The notes under the pieces: model-generated
What the model was told of the DNA's origin: nothing
What the model saw: the letters and a program-made list of their open reading frames with translations, nothing else
Database searches by the model: none
Origin: Chitinophaga sp.
GTDB lineage: Bacteria; Bacteroidota; Bacteroidia; Chitinophagales; Chitinophagaceae
DNA length: 64,000 bases
Assembly: GCF_019236475.1 (NCBI RefSeq)
Contig: NZ_JAFAIX010000012.1
Location: 434,001-498,000 of the forward strand
Direction: 5' to 3'
Shown: positions 1 to 8,178 of the stretch, one piece after another
Numbering within the stretch: position 1 is the first letter of the stretch
How the letters are laid out: the number at the start of each line of letters is the position of its first letter
Program-made: the position numbers and the translations under genes

Positions 1-204
1 TTTGGGCGAAGCAGTATTACTTTCATTTTGATTTAGTGTTATGCAAAAGGCGGCGTATAGATGAGCTGGAATGGATTAGGTTTTGTTGTGGTGCTACGCC
101 ATAGGCGCTACTTTGGACGAAGCGCTATTGCTTACGTTTTGATTTAGTACTATGCAAAAGGCGTATAGATGAGCCGGAATGGATTAGGTTCTGTTGTGGT
201 GCTA
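1..204. repeat. Two tandem direct repeats, 111-bp period
   Basis: Positions 1-96 and 112-204 are copies of one unit, identical at roughly nine of ten positions apart from a 3-base indel. Both contain ATGCAAAAGGC and GGAATGGATTAGGTT. The first copy starts at the window edge, so the array may extend leftwards. There is no open reading frame of note inside. Function unknown. Confidence 0.85.
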
Positions 205-254
205 GACTTAGAAAACCAGACAGACTTAAGGTGAGCGCTGATTTACAGCAATAA

Positions 255-282
255 AAAAGCCTCCGTTGTAACGGAGGCTTTT
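255..282. terminator. Bidirectional terminator after carB
   Basis: A perfect 12-bp stem (255-266 with 271-282) encloses a TGTA loop. The stem begins with AAAA and ends with TTTT, so it can stop transcription from either side. It lies 28 bases downstream of the carB stop codon. Confidence 0.85.
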
Positions 283-309
283 CTGTATCATTAAAGCTTT
301 TGAGTGCTT

Positions 310-3126
310 TTATTTACTCAGGTACATGCTCTTTTCTTTGTACAACTGTCTGAAGTAAGGATCACGCAGGTCTTTGATGAAGCGGATTGCTTCCCCTGTG
401 GATTTCATTTCAGGACCGAGTTCTTTGTTCACACCTGGGAATTTGTTGAAGGAGAATACAGGCTCCTTAATGGCAAATCCGGTGAGTTTTTTCTCAATCG
501 TGAAGTCAGCCAGTTTGTTAGCGCCAATCATCACTTTGGTAGCAATGTTCAGGTAAGGAACCTGGTATGCTTTCGCGATGAACGGAGTGGTACGAGATGC
601 ACGTGGGTTGGCTTCGATCACATATACCTGTCCGTTTTTAATGGCGAACTGGATGTTGATCAGACCACGGATATTCAGTGCGCGAGCGATTTTCTCAGCA
701 TAGTATTCCATGGTAGTCACCTCAATTGGAGTGAGGTTGAACGCTGGCAGCAACGCATGGCTATCGCCACTGTGGATACCTGCTGGTTCAATGTGTTCCA
801 TCACACCCATTACATGGAATTCCTCGCCATCGAAGATACCGTCGATTTCAGCCTCCTGGCAACGATCCAGGAAGTGGTCGATCAGGATCTTATTACCTGG
901 GAGGTGTCTTAACAGGCTGAGTACAGACTCTTCCAGTTCTTCCTCGTTGATCACGATACGCATGCGCTGACCACCCAATACATAAGAAGGACGCACCAGT
1001 ACAGGGTATCCTACCTCTTTCGCAACCTCAATTGCTTCATCTGTATTGTAAGCAGTACCATACTTAGGATAAGGGATATTCAGATCTTTCAGCATGTCGG
1101 AGAAACGGCCACGATCTTCAGCGATATCCATGTTGTCGAAGGAAGTACCGATGATCTTAATACCTTTTTCTTCCAGGCGTTTAGCCAGTTTCAGCGCTGT
1201 TTGACCACCCAACTGAACAATCACCCCTTCAGGTTTTTCCAGCTCGATGATTTCCCAGAGATGCTCCCAGAATACTGGTTCGAAGTACAGTTTATCTGCC
1301 ATGTCGAAGTCGGTAGATACTGTTTCAGGGTTACAGTTTACCATGATTGCTTCATAACCGCAATCCTGGATAGCCTGCAGACCGTGTGTACAGCAGTAGT
1401 CGAATTCAATACCCTGGCCGATTCTGTTAGGACCGGAGCCCAGTACGATGATCTTCTTTTTATCAGTAACCTTACTTTCATTTTCGGTATCGAAAGTAGA
1501 ATAGAAGTAAGGAGTTTTCGCTTCAAATTCAGCAGCACAAGTATCTACCATTTTGTAGGTACGGGTGATACCGTTGTCTTTACGTTTTGCATATACTTCT
1601 TCTTCCTCGCAGTTACCGAAGAGGATAGACAACTGTTTATCGGAGAAGCCCATTTTCTTCGCATCGCGGAGCATATCCACTGGAACGCTTTCCAGGTCAT
1701 GTTCCATGAGTTGTTTTTCCAGGCTTACGATATCGTTGATCTGGTGAAGGAACCAACGGTCGATATAAGTTTGCTGATGTATATGTTTAACAGAAACACC
1801 TTCCATGAGCGCATCCTTGATACGGAATATACGATCCCAGGTTGGGCGTTTCAGTTTTTCCAGGAGTTGTTCCCCTTTCAGCATGGATTTGCCATAGTAA
1901 CCGAGACCGAGGGCATCGTTCTCCAAGCTCTGGCAAGCCTTCTGCAAGGCTTCTGGGAAAGTACGGCCGATAGACATTACCTCACCTACTGATTTCATCT
2001 GCAGACCGAGGGTGTCGTCAGCTCCTTTAAATTTGTCGAAATTCCAACGTGGCATTTTCACGATCACGTAGTCCAGCGCTGGTTCGAAGAATGCGGAGGT
2101 AGTTTTGGTAATCTGGTTTTCCAGTTCATCCAGGGTATAACCGATTGCGAGTTTCGCAGCGATTTTAGCGATCGGATAACCGGTAGCTTTCGATGCGAGT
2201 GCAGATGAACGGCTTACACGTGGATTGATTTCGATGGCGATCAGTTCTTCATTCTCTGGATTCAGAGAGAACTGAACGTTACAACCACCAGCAAAATTAC
2301 CGAGGTCACGCATCATCATCATGGCTTTGTTACGCATGTCCTGGAAAGCGGTATCGCTCAGGGTCATGGCAGGCGCCACAGTAATGGAATCACCTGTGTG
2401 GATACCCATTGGGTCCAGGTTTTCTACTGTACAGATGATAACAACGTTGTTGTTTTTGTCGCGCAGCAGTTCCAGTTCATACTCTTTCCAACCAAGTACC
2501 GCTTTTTCCACCAGTACTTCGTGGATTGGAGAAGCTTTCAGACCACGGTCCAGGGCTTCATCCAGATCTTCTTTACTGTGTACGAAACCACCACCGGTTC
2601 CACCCAGCGTAAAGGAAGGACGGATTACCAGCGGGAACCCAATCTCCTGTGCAAATTCTTTACCTTCCAGGAAAGAGTTCGCTGTTCTGGCAGGAGCTAC
2701 AGGAACACCCAACTGAATCATCCACTGACGGAACTGTTCACGGTCTTCCGCTTTGTCGATGGCTTTGATGTCCACACCAATCAGGCGTACATTGTTTTTC
2801 TCCCAGATCCCCAGTTCATCCACTTCTTTACAAAGATTCAGCGCAGTCTGCCCACCCATTGTAGGTAACACGGCATCTATCTGGTTTTCTTCCAGGATCT
2901 GCTCAATGCTTTCCACGGTCAGTGGCAGCAAATACACCTTATCGGCCATCATTGGATCTGTCATGATGGTCGCGGGGTTGGAATTAATCAAAATCACTTT
3001 AATTCCTTCTTCACGCAGCGAGCGTGCTGCTTGTGATCCGGAATAGTCAAATTCGCAAGCCTGACCAATAATAATAGGACCAGAACCGATAATGAGAACA
3101 GATTTGATAGATGAGTCTTTTGGCAT
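310..3126 (-). CDS. carB: Carbamoyl-phosphate synthase large subunit, lacking the allosteric domain
   Basis: Makes carbamoyl phosphate from bicarbonate, ammonia supplied by the CarA glutaminase, and two ATP, for pyrimidine and arginine synthesis. Two homologous ATP-grasp halves are plain: the first opens with IIGSGPIIIGQ, the second with VLGSGPNRIGQ near residue 555. Each carries the EINPR/EANPR metal-binding motif. The protein ends at residue 938, just after the second synthetase half. The E. coli enzyme continues to about 1073 with an MGS-like domain that binds UMP and ornithine; that domain is absent and is not encoded downstream. carA is not in the window. The ATG start is preceded by a promoter at 3196-3228. 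Confidence 0.97.
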   Translation of the reverse strand: MPKDSSIKSVLIIGSGPIIIGQACEFDYSGSQAARSLREEGIKVILINSNPATIMTDPMMADKVYLLPLTVESIEQILEENQIDAVLPTMGGQTALNLCKEVDELGIWEKNNVRLIGVDIKAIDKAEDREQFRQWMIQLGVPVAPARTANSFLEGKEFAQEIGFPLVIRPSFTLGGTGGGFVHSKEDLDEALDRGLKASPIHEVLVEKAVLGWKEYELELLRDKNNNVVIICTVENLDPMGIHTGDSITVAPAMTLSDTAFQDMRNKAMMMMRDLGNFAGGCNVQFSLNPENEELIAIEINPRVSRSSALASKATGYPIAKIAAKLAIGYTLDELENQITKTTSAFFEPALDYVIVKMPRWNFDKFKGADDTLGLQMKSVGEVMSIGRTFPEALQKACQSLENDALGLGYYGKSMLKGEQLLEKLKRPTWDRIFRIKDALMEGVSVKHIHQQTYIDRWFLHQINDIVSLEKQLMEHDLESVPVDMLRDAKKMGFSDKQLSILFGNCEEEEVYAKRKDNGITRTYKMVDTCAAEFEAKTPYFYSTFDTENESKVTDKKKIIVLGSGPNRIGQGIEFDYCCTHGLQAIQDCGYEAIMVNCNPETVSTDFDMADKLYFEPVFWEHLWEIIELEKPEGVIVQLGGQTALKLAKRLEEKGIKIIGTSFDNMDIAEDRGRFSDMLKDLNIPYPKYGTAYNTDEAIEVAKEVGYPVLVRPSYVLGGQRMRIVINEEELEESVLSLLRHLPGNKILIDHFLDRCQEAEIDGIFDGEEFHVMGVMEHIEPAGIHSGDSHALLPAFNLTPIEVTTMEYYAEKIARALNIRGLINIQFAIKNGQVYVIEANPRASRTTPFIAKAYQVPYLNIATKVMIGANKLADFTIEKKLTGFAIKEPVFSFNKFPGVNKELGPEMKSTGEAIRFIKDLRDPYFRQLYKEKSMYLSK

Positions 3127-3195
3127 TTGTGTAATCTATTGAAAATGAAAAACCAAATTGATTCTTCTGCCAACGATGGGAACAAAAAAATCGTG

Positions 3196-3228
3196 CAAAG
3201 CTACGGAGAATACAGATTATTGCACAAT
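3196..3228 (-). promoter_or_regulatory. carB promoter, Bacteroidota type
   Basis: Read on the minus strand, ATTG, 21 bases, then TAGCTTTG, which fits the -7 consensus TAnnTTTG exactly and the -33 TTTG with one change. Transcription would start about 60 bases before the carB ATG. Confidence 0.65.
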
Positions 3229-3459
3229 AAAATTTTAAAAAATTTTCTGACTGCTATCAAATTGCAGTGGAAATAACTATTATATTAGACAATTATTTTA
3301 TTGATTGAAGTGCGATCAAAGTGGTAGATTATCAGGATGCCATAACCACCAAATACTTATCCCCTCTTGCGAAGAGCAAATCTGTTCATGACAGCAGTAC
3401 CACAACAGCTTGACTATTGCCAGCACCCTCATTGATAAAATCTATCGAATTTAAAAATC
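3229..3459. other. Intergenic region between MFS gene and carB promoter
   Basis: AT-rich DNA with no supported gene. The only structure seen is a small perfect hairpin, CTCTTGCGAAGAG, at 3364-3376. No clear terminator is visible after the MFS gene that ends at 3460. Confidence 0.5.
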
Positions 3460-4614
3460 CTATAACTTAATTCTGCTAGACATCACCGCAATCAGCGCCC
3501 CCATTACTGCAATCATCGTAAAGGAAACAGAAAGACTACTTAATTGCGCTACATATCCAATCAGTGGCGGACCGCAGAGGAACCCCAAATAGCCAATGGT
3601 AGAAACCGTTGCCAGTGCCATTCCTGGCGTCATCAGCTTCGTTGTGCCGGCTGCACTATAAACCAATGGGACGACCGCACAAACACCTAACCCAACGAGC
3701 ATAAAGCCGAATATGGCGGTAAAGAAATAGGGGAATATTACTGCGATCATCAGTCCGGAAGCAGTCAGTATGCCACTCATGATCAGCATCTTTTTTGCGC
3801 CAAATCGGATGCGCATGCTATCCGCTATAAAGCGACCAGTGGCCATGGTGGTCATGAATGCAAAGGAACTCGCTACCGCAAAAGACGGATCTATCTTCAA
3901 CACCCTTCTGAAATAGATAATGCTCCATTCAAACATAGTTCCTTCGCAGATCATAGAGCAAAATGCGATAATACCGAGTATCAATAGAAATCTGTCTGGT
4001 TTGGAAAACAACGGTTGATTTTCCTGCACGCCTGCATCTTGCTGTAAGATGCGAGAAGCGGAGAAAGCAAGGATCATCCAGCCTAGGAAAGCTATAATGA
4101 GGAAGTGATAAACAGGGGGAATATTTAAAGCCACCATTATCCAGCCAATGCCAATGCCAGTAGCACCGGCAGTACTCCAGAGGCCATGAAAGGAGGCCAT
4201 GATGGATCTGCCATACATGGATTCAACGGCCACAGCCTGTGTATTAATGGCAATATTTCCCAGATTACCACTAAACCCAAATAATACGAGTACCAGCATC
4301 AACTGCCATGGCTCCTGTGCCAAGCCTAACACAGGCAATAAAGCTGCATAGACAATACCCGCATTCACCGCTACTTGTCTGCTCCCATATTTGGACACCA
4401 GCACCCCTGCTGTTGGCAGTGAGATGAGCGAGCCTATAGGAAGTGCCAGCAGCACTGTTCCTAATCCTGCATTGTTAAGATGCATCGCTAGCTGTATATC
4501 GGCTATCCTGGAGGTCCAACTGCTGAAACAAAGGCCGGTTAGGAAGAACAAAGCGCTTACAGCAATGCGGATCGTTCGTTTATTCATTAGGTCTATTGAC
4601 AAATCTTGAATCAT
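3460..4614 (-). CDS. MFS permease, YbjJ-like
   Basis: A 384-residue polytopic membrane protein of the major facilitator superfamily with about twelve hydrophobic segments. A motif-A-like stretch, GVLVSKYGSRQ, follows the second segment. The overall sequence resembles the E. coli YbjJ group of unknown substrate. The gene starts 12 bases after the DeoR-type regulator on the same strand, so the two are probably one operon. A second ATG nine codons in (MNKRTIRIAV, at 4587) sits closer to the first membrane segment and is an equally good start. Substrate cannot be read from sequence; the neighbours suggest a sugar, nucleoside or related metabolite. Confidence 0.85.
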   Translation of the reverse strand: MIQDLSIDLMNKRTIRIAVSALFFLTGLCFSSWTSRIADIQLAMHLNNAGLGTVLLALPIGSLISLPTAGVLVSKYGSRQVAVNAGIVYAALLPVLGLAQEPWQLMLVLVLFGFSGNLGNIAINTQAVAVESMYGRSIMASFHGLWSTAGATGIGIGWIMVALNIPPVYHFLIIAFLGWMILAFSASRILQQDAGVQENQPLFSKPDRFLLILGIIAFCSMICEGTMFEWSIIYFRRVLKIDPSFAVASSFAFMTTMATGRFIADSMRIRFGAKKMLIMSGILTASGLMIAVIFPYFFTAIFGFMLVGLGVCAVVPLVYSAAGTTKLMTPGMALATVSTIGYLGFLCGPPLIGYVAQLSSLSVSFTMIAVMGALIAVMSSRIKL

Positions 4615-4626
4615 GTGCAGGGAAAA

Positions 4627-5373
4627 TTATAATACCTGGATACCCAAGTCGATATAAGGTTGGAGGGAAGGTAATTCCGGTTTATCGGTAATGATGATAT
4701 CTATGCCAGTGATATCACATACTTTATAAGGTTCTGCTGTTCCCATTTTATCACTGGTAGCAAGTGCAACATTTTTATAGGCAGACTCCATCATGACTGT
4801 TTTCACATCGGCTTCGCCGAGATCCAGGCCTGTTACACCGGCTACCGGGTGTAATGAACAGATCCCAAGGAAACAGAGATCGGCTTTTACACGTTGCAGC
4901 ATTTTGATGGTGTCCATACCGCCTGCTGTCTGGGAATCTTTCCCAATACGGCCTCCAGTAAAAATAAGATCAATAGACGGATGTTCTACCAACTGTGAGA
5001 GAATAGGAACACTATTAGTAATCACCGTCACTTTTAGGTTCGGAGGCAGCATTTTAGCGAGTGTTAAGGTAGATGTACCTCCATCTAAAATGATCGTTTG
5101 CCCATCGTGAATGAGAGATAGCGCTTTGGCCGCCATATGCTTCTTATCGTTCTCATGATAAACGATTCTTTCCTTAAATGAATAGGGATTAGGAGAATGG
5201 GGAATAGCTCCTCCCCTCACTTTGATCAACTGTCCACTCTGCGCCAAAGCTTCCAGATCCCGACGAACCGTGTCTTCCGAAACCTGTAAATCGTTACTCA
5301 GCTCTGTTTGAAGGACTTTATTGTCCGCCTGCAGCTTCTTCAATATGTAATCAAGTCTTTCCTCTTTCAGCAT
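4627..5373 (-). CDS. DeoR/GlpR-family transcriptional regulator
   Basis: A 248-residue repressor of the DeoR family. The N-terminal winged helix-turn-helix has the family signature VSEDTVRRDLEALAQSGQL near residues 31-49, followed by RGGA. The C-terminal sensor domain, of the fold that binds phosphorylated sugars, has ILDGGTST, ITNS and FTGG. It lies upstream of the MFS gene and divergent from the deoxyribonucleotidase gene. The 83-bp gap contains four TTGC-N8-GCAA-type sites, so it probably regulates both directions and itself. The effector is unknown. Confidence 0.92.
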   Translation of the reverse strand: MLKEERLDYILKKLQADNKVLQTELSNDLQVSEDTVRRDLEALAQSGQLIKVRGGAIPHSPNPYSFKERIVYHENDKKHMAAKALSLIHDGQTIILDGGTSTLTLAKMLPPNLKVTVITNSVPILSQLVEHPSIDLIFTGGRIGKDSQTAGGMDTIKMLQRVKADLCFLGICSLHPVAGVTGLDLGEADVKTVMMESAYKNVALATSDKMGTAEPYKVCDITGIDIIITDKPELPSLQPYIDLGIQVL

Positions 5374-5377
5374 GATC

Positions 5378-5453
5378 TTGCTATTTTATGCAATATTATG
5401 AAATATCTTGCAATAATGTGCGGAATTTTGCATAAGTTTGCAAGAAATAGCAA
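5378..5453. promoter_or_regulatory. Operator array, TTGC-N8-GCAA sites
   Basis: Three perfect 16-bp palindromes TTGC-N8-GCAA lie at 5378-5393, 5428-5443 and 5438-5453. A fourth with one damaged half (right half GCGG) is at 5408-5423. Their start points are 30, 20 and 10 bp apart, so all sites fall on one helix face. The array fills the gap between the divergent DeoR and nucleotidase genes. Binding by the neighbouring DeoR protein is inferred. Confidence 0.7.
5407..5440 (+). promoter_or_regulatory. Promoter of the deoxyribonucleotidase gene
   Basis: CTTG, 22 bases, then TAAGTTTG at 5433-5440, an exact -7 element. The element lies within two of the TTGC-N8-GCAA sites, so a bound repressor would block polymerase. 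The predicted leader is only about 10-13 bases before the ATG at 5457. Confidence 0.65.
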
Positions 5454-5456
5454 AAT

Positions 5457-5996
5457 ATGGCAAGAATTGCAATTGATATGGATAATGTGATGGCGGATTT
5501 GACCAGTCACATGATCCATTTGTACGAACAGAGGCATGGCGTAAGGGTTTCGATGGAATCTTTAAACGGGCATCCGGATGGTGGTGGTTTTCCGATAGAA
5601 GGGGAAACGCATGGATTTATCCGGGAAGCGGGATTTTTCAGGAATTTGCCGGTAATGCCCGATAGTCAGGAAGTGATTAAAGCATTGATGGAAAAACATG
5701 AAGTGTTTATTGTATCTGCTGCTACGGAGTTTCCATTATCATTAAAGGAGAAAATTGATTGGCTGGAGGAGTATTTTCCTTACATCAGTTGGAAGAACAT
5801 TGTTTTATGTGGTTCCAAAACCATTGTGGATGCGGATTATATGATTGATGACCACGATAAAAATCTGCGTTATTTCAATGGAGAAAGGCTTTTATTCACA
5901 GCGCCACACAATATTTACTTGACAGATTACAAACGTGTGAACAACTGGAAAGAAGTAGCGGAATATTTTCAACTGACACCAGCAGCGGTGCAGTAA
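5457..5996 (+). CDS. 5'(3')-deoxyribonucleotidase, HAD superfamily
   Basis: A 179-residue phosphatase of the NT5C type, expected to remove phosphate from deoxyribonucleoside monophosphates. HAD motif I is DMDNVMAD, with Asp7 as likely nucleophile and Asp9 as acid/base. VSAATEF fits motif II, the lysine lies in WKNIVLCGSK, and DADYMIDDH supplies the motif IV metal ligands. No signal peptide, so it should be cytoplasmic. It is divergent from the DeoR regulator and its promoter overlaps the shared operator array, so it is probably repressed by that protein. Its physiological substrate is uncertain. Confidence 0.88.
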   Translation: MARIAIDMDNVMADLTSHMIHLYEQRHGVRVSMESLNGHPDGGGFPIEGETHGFIREAGFFRNLPVMPDSQEVIKALMEKHEVFIVSAATEFPLSLKEKIDWLEEYFPYISWKNIVLCGSKTIVDADYMIDDHDKNLRYFNGERLLFTAPHNIYLTDYKRVNNWKEVAEYFQLTPAAVQ

Positions 5997-6070
5997 ATCG
6001 AATGAATTCGCATGGTGTTGTTATGCCACTGGTTTGAAATCCCCATGTATGCAGGTAGGCTTCCTTCCAG

Positions 6071-6514
6071 TTAATTATTGGAATTATTAGTCTCTCGGCT
6101 AATAAAATGTTCTGGAGCGAACTGGATGGAAGTCTGTAGGGCCAGGAGCTGTTCTTTTGAAAGTACCCGTAGTTCTCCCCATTTATACAATTCACTCAAC
6201 TTGATACCCAATTGTTTCGCCACTTTCCTCACTTTTAGATGATTATTAGCCATATAGGTTAATAACATTTCTCCTTGATGGGAGGAATTATCATGCTGTA
6301 TGGAGTTCCAGCAATAGAATTCTTGCAGTGTCATCGGGAATGCGGCCAGTAGCTCAACGAGCCGTTTCTTTTTGATATCCGATTGTTCCAGATTATCGTA
6401 TACCCATTGCCGTACTATACCTGTCATTGCTGCAAAACGAATAACTGATATTTTCTTCTGCCTTAGTATACGTCCTAGTCGAACACCGTGATGAAAATTA
6501 TATTGATCGTGCAT
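6071..6514 (-). CDS. Small protein with two HTH units, paralog of the gene at 6767-7375
   Basis: A 147-residue basic protein made of two related helix-turn-helix-like units. The first (about 8-70) starts HHGVRLGRILRQKKISVIRFA and ends EFYCWN; the second (about 77-140) starts HQGEMLLTYMANNHL and ends EHFI. The same two-unit plan, with the same HxGxRL and EFxxWN landmarks, recurs in the 202-residue neighbour, so the genes are paralogs. A DNA-binding role is inferred from the Cro/CI-like pattern. No partner enzyme is nearby. Its upstream gap holds repeated ATCA-N3-TGAT sites. Confidence 0.7.
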   Translation of the reverse strand: MHDQYNFHHGVRLGRILRQKKISVIRFAAMTGIVRQWVYDNLEQSDIKKKRLVELLAAFPMTLQEFYCWNSIQHDNSSHQGEMLLTYMANNHLKVRKVAKQLGIKLSELYKWGELRVLSKEQLLALQTSIQFAPEHFISRETNNSNN

Positions 6515-6557
6515 TGCGTATTAATTTTTAAGGGGTACGGGGTCTTACACAATTACA

Positions 6558-6588
6558 CAAATATATCTTTTTACACTGACAAATCAAG
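6558..6588 (-). promoter_or_regulatory. Promoter of the 147-residue HTH gene
   Basis: On the minus strand, CTTG, 19 bases, then TATATTTG, which fits the -7 element exactly. It lies about 45 bases before the start codon and just downstream of the ATCA-N3-TGAT repeats. Confidence 0.6.
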
Positions 6589-6618
6589 AAATAAAGAAAC
6601 GAAACCGTTTACAACATT

Positions 6619-6675
6619 ATCATTTTGATCACACAAATTCACAGTATCATTTTGATAATACCGTTATCATTTTAG
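6619..6675. promoter_or_regulatory. Repeated ATCATTTTGAT operator-like sites
   Basis: Two identical 11-bp palindromes ATCATTTTGAT at 6619-6629 and 6646-6656, plus a half site ATCATTTTAG at 6666-6675, lie between the two paralogous HTH genes. The core is ATCA-N3-TGAT. A further copy with a different centre is at 7450-7460. They look like binding sites for one or both HTH proteins; this is inference. Confidence 0.5.
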
Positions 6676-6766
6676 TTGTTTTAGTTCGGATGGATAATGA
6701 TATTGGGAGACGCGAAGTAATCTGTGTGCAGTGGGTTAAATCATCAGGGAGGAGGAACTACCGGGG

Positions 6767-7375
6767 TTAACGGAGCCTGGTGGGTTTCTTAATTTCCTGC
6801 AATTCTCTTCTGAGCTGGATAACTTCGTCTTTGAGATCGCTGTACATGCGGAGGAGTTCATTATGATCTTCCAACAGTTTATAGTATTTCTCTCTTTGCG
6901 TCATCATCTCTTCTGAGTCGCTAAGGCGGGCTTCCGCAACAGTGCCAGGGTTCAGGAATGCTTCCAGGCTCATATCTACGGCTCTGGCAGCGCGTTCCAG
7001 TTCACTGGGAGAGAAGGTAGATTTTTCGAAGAGATTGTACATAGTACGGCGGCTCATATCCATTCTTTCTGCGAGGCGACTTCTATTCAATCCTTTTTCC
7101 GCGATGATATCCAACAGTCGTTGTCCGTGGTGGAGATTTTTATCCTGTGCAATCAATTGCGCGCCATTCCAGCGCATGAATTCATCGGGGGTTATACCGA
7201 TAATTGTACAGAATCTTTCCAGGTTCGCTCTTTTCATATCGCTCTTTCGGAGGTGATAATGAGCAATCTGATTAGTGAATCCGGCTTTCTTAGCGAAATC
7301 GATCACTTTTATCTTTCGCTGTTTGAGGATAAGTTTCAGTCGTTGCCCCATGTGTATTAGGCCTGTCTGCATCAT
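6767..7375 (-). CDS. Double-HTH regulator with C-terminal coiled coil
   Basis: A 202-residue protein. Residues 8-70 and 83-145 are two Cro/CI-like units: the first has MGQRLKLILKQRKIKVIDFA and ends EFMRWN, the second has HHGQRLLDIIAEKGLNRSRLA with SRRTMYNLF as a plausible recognition helix. The tail from about 155 is a charged heptad-like stretch (MTQREKYYKLLEDHNELL and onward) that probably forms a coiled coil and dimerises the protein. It is a paralog of the 147-residue neighbour, which lacks the coiled coil. Likely a transcription regulator; target unknown. The start may be the ATG at 7375 or the next one. Confidence 0.75.
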   Translation of the reverse strand: MMQTGLIHMGQRLKLILKQRKIKVIDFAKKAGFTNQIAHYHLRKSDMKRANLERFCTIIGITPDEFMRWNGAQLIAQDKNLHHGQRLLDIIAEKGLNRSRLAERMDMSRRTMYNLFEKSTFSPSELERAARAVDMSLEAFLNPGTVAEARLSDSEEMMTQREKYYKLLEDHNELLRMYSDLKDEVIQLRRELQEIKKPTRLR

Positions 7376-7449
7376 TCAATTTTTTGTTTATACTGTCCAT
7401 TTTCGGCTGGCGCCGGTAATAATCGCCGTATAATTTAGCAAAAAACTGG

Positions 7450-7472
7450 ATCATCGTGATAATTTAATTATC
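7450..7472. promoter_or_regulatory. Overlapping palindromes upstream of the double-HTH regulator
   Basis: ATCATCGTGAT (7450-7460) is an ATCA-N3-TGAT site like those at 6619 and 6646. It overlaps the 15-bp palindrome at 7458-7472 centred on T7465. It lies about 75 bases upstream of the 202-residue gene, a suitable place for autoregulation. Confidence 0.4.
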
Positions 7473-7763
7473 GAACGGTGAAATTTGCCTTATCAAAGAC
7501 TTCGGATCTGCACTGAATTTCAATATAACGTCAATGAATAAACGAAAGAAAAACTACTTCTTTTTAACCCCGTTTTAATACCCTCATTATCATTTTAAAA
7601 ATCAGCATAAAAGCGATCAAAATAAATTACTCAATTCTGAGAAAAAAAGTTTGTGCAAAAAATATAAACATTTCACCAAACACAATACCACACTGCATTA
7701 CATACGATAAATTCATTTTAAATAAATATAATCTAGAATGATGACATTTAAATAAAATGACAA

Positions 7764-7771
7764 TATATTTG
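7764..7771 (+). promoter_or_regulatory. -7 element of the 105-residue gene
   Basis: TATATTTG matches TAnnTTTG exactly. No good TTTG is seen at -33. It would give a leader of about 45 bases before the ATG at 7823. Confidence 0.45.
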
Positions 7772-7822
7772 CTTACACCCTGATGCCATTCCATTGCTTA
7801 ATTAAAAAAATATTTCTGCACC

Positions 7823-8140
7823 ATGTTAGCCTTAATTAAATCAACCAGTGGATCGGTATCTGGAAAAGGGATGAAAAGGAAACCGAATGTATTATCTGAC
7901 ATTCATACGCGGTTGACTAATCTACCTATCAGATTCAGAGAGCGGATCTGTGAAGAATGTAACTGGAGTATTCCAACATTCTACAGGAAAATGCGACTGA
8001 GAGACAAAGTAAGTAACGAGGAAGAGGGAAAAATTATTCCAGCCCTTAGCAATGCGGAGAAAGAGAAGATCATTGCTGTACTGATGGAGCTTTTTGCTGA
8101 AACAGGACAGCATTTTCAACGCTATTCGCATAAACACTGA
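7823..8140 (+). CDS. Small HTH-like protein of unknown function
   Basis: A 105-residue protein that I do not recognise. Its middle reads RFRERICEECNWSIPTFYRK, which looks like a helix-turn-helix with SIPTFYRK as recognition helix; the C-terminal third is a predicted helix (EKEKIIAVLMELFAET). No signal peptide or membrane segment. A start at Met17 (MKRKPNV) is also possible. It has its own -7 element and a strong terminator at 8179-8213, which supports it being a real single-gene unit beside the two double-HTH genes. Confidence 0.65.
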   Translation: MLALIKSTSGSVSGKGMKRKPNVLSDIHTRLTNLPIRFRERICEECNWSIPTFYRKMRLRDKVSNEEEGKIIPALSNAEKEKIIAVLMELFAETGQHFQRYSHKH

Positions 8141-8178
8141 AAGATCTCCAGTTTGGGCAGCGTTTTCCAAGGCAAAAT

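Larger units (their letters stand above)
7376..7822. other. AT-rich 447-bp intergenic region with palindromes
   Basis: No gene is supported here. It contains the operator-like ATCATCGTGAT at 7450-7460, an overlapping perfect palindrome GATAATT-T-AATTATC at 7458-7472, another ATTATCATTTT half site near 7587-7596, and a plus-strand promoter element at 7764-7771. The region is distinctly richer in A and T than the flanking genes. Confidence 0.6.

Noticed and set aside
304..2868. Several open frames on the plus strand opposite carB
   Set aside because: They are shadows of a well-conserved gene on the other strand, with biased composition and no recognisable domains.
6071..8140. Prophage remnant or toxin-antitoxin system around the HTH genes
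   Set aside because: The proteins look like repressors, but no toxin, integrase, structural gene or attachment-site repeat is nearby.
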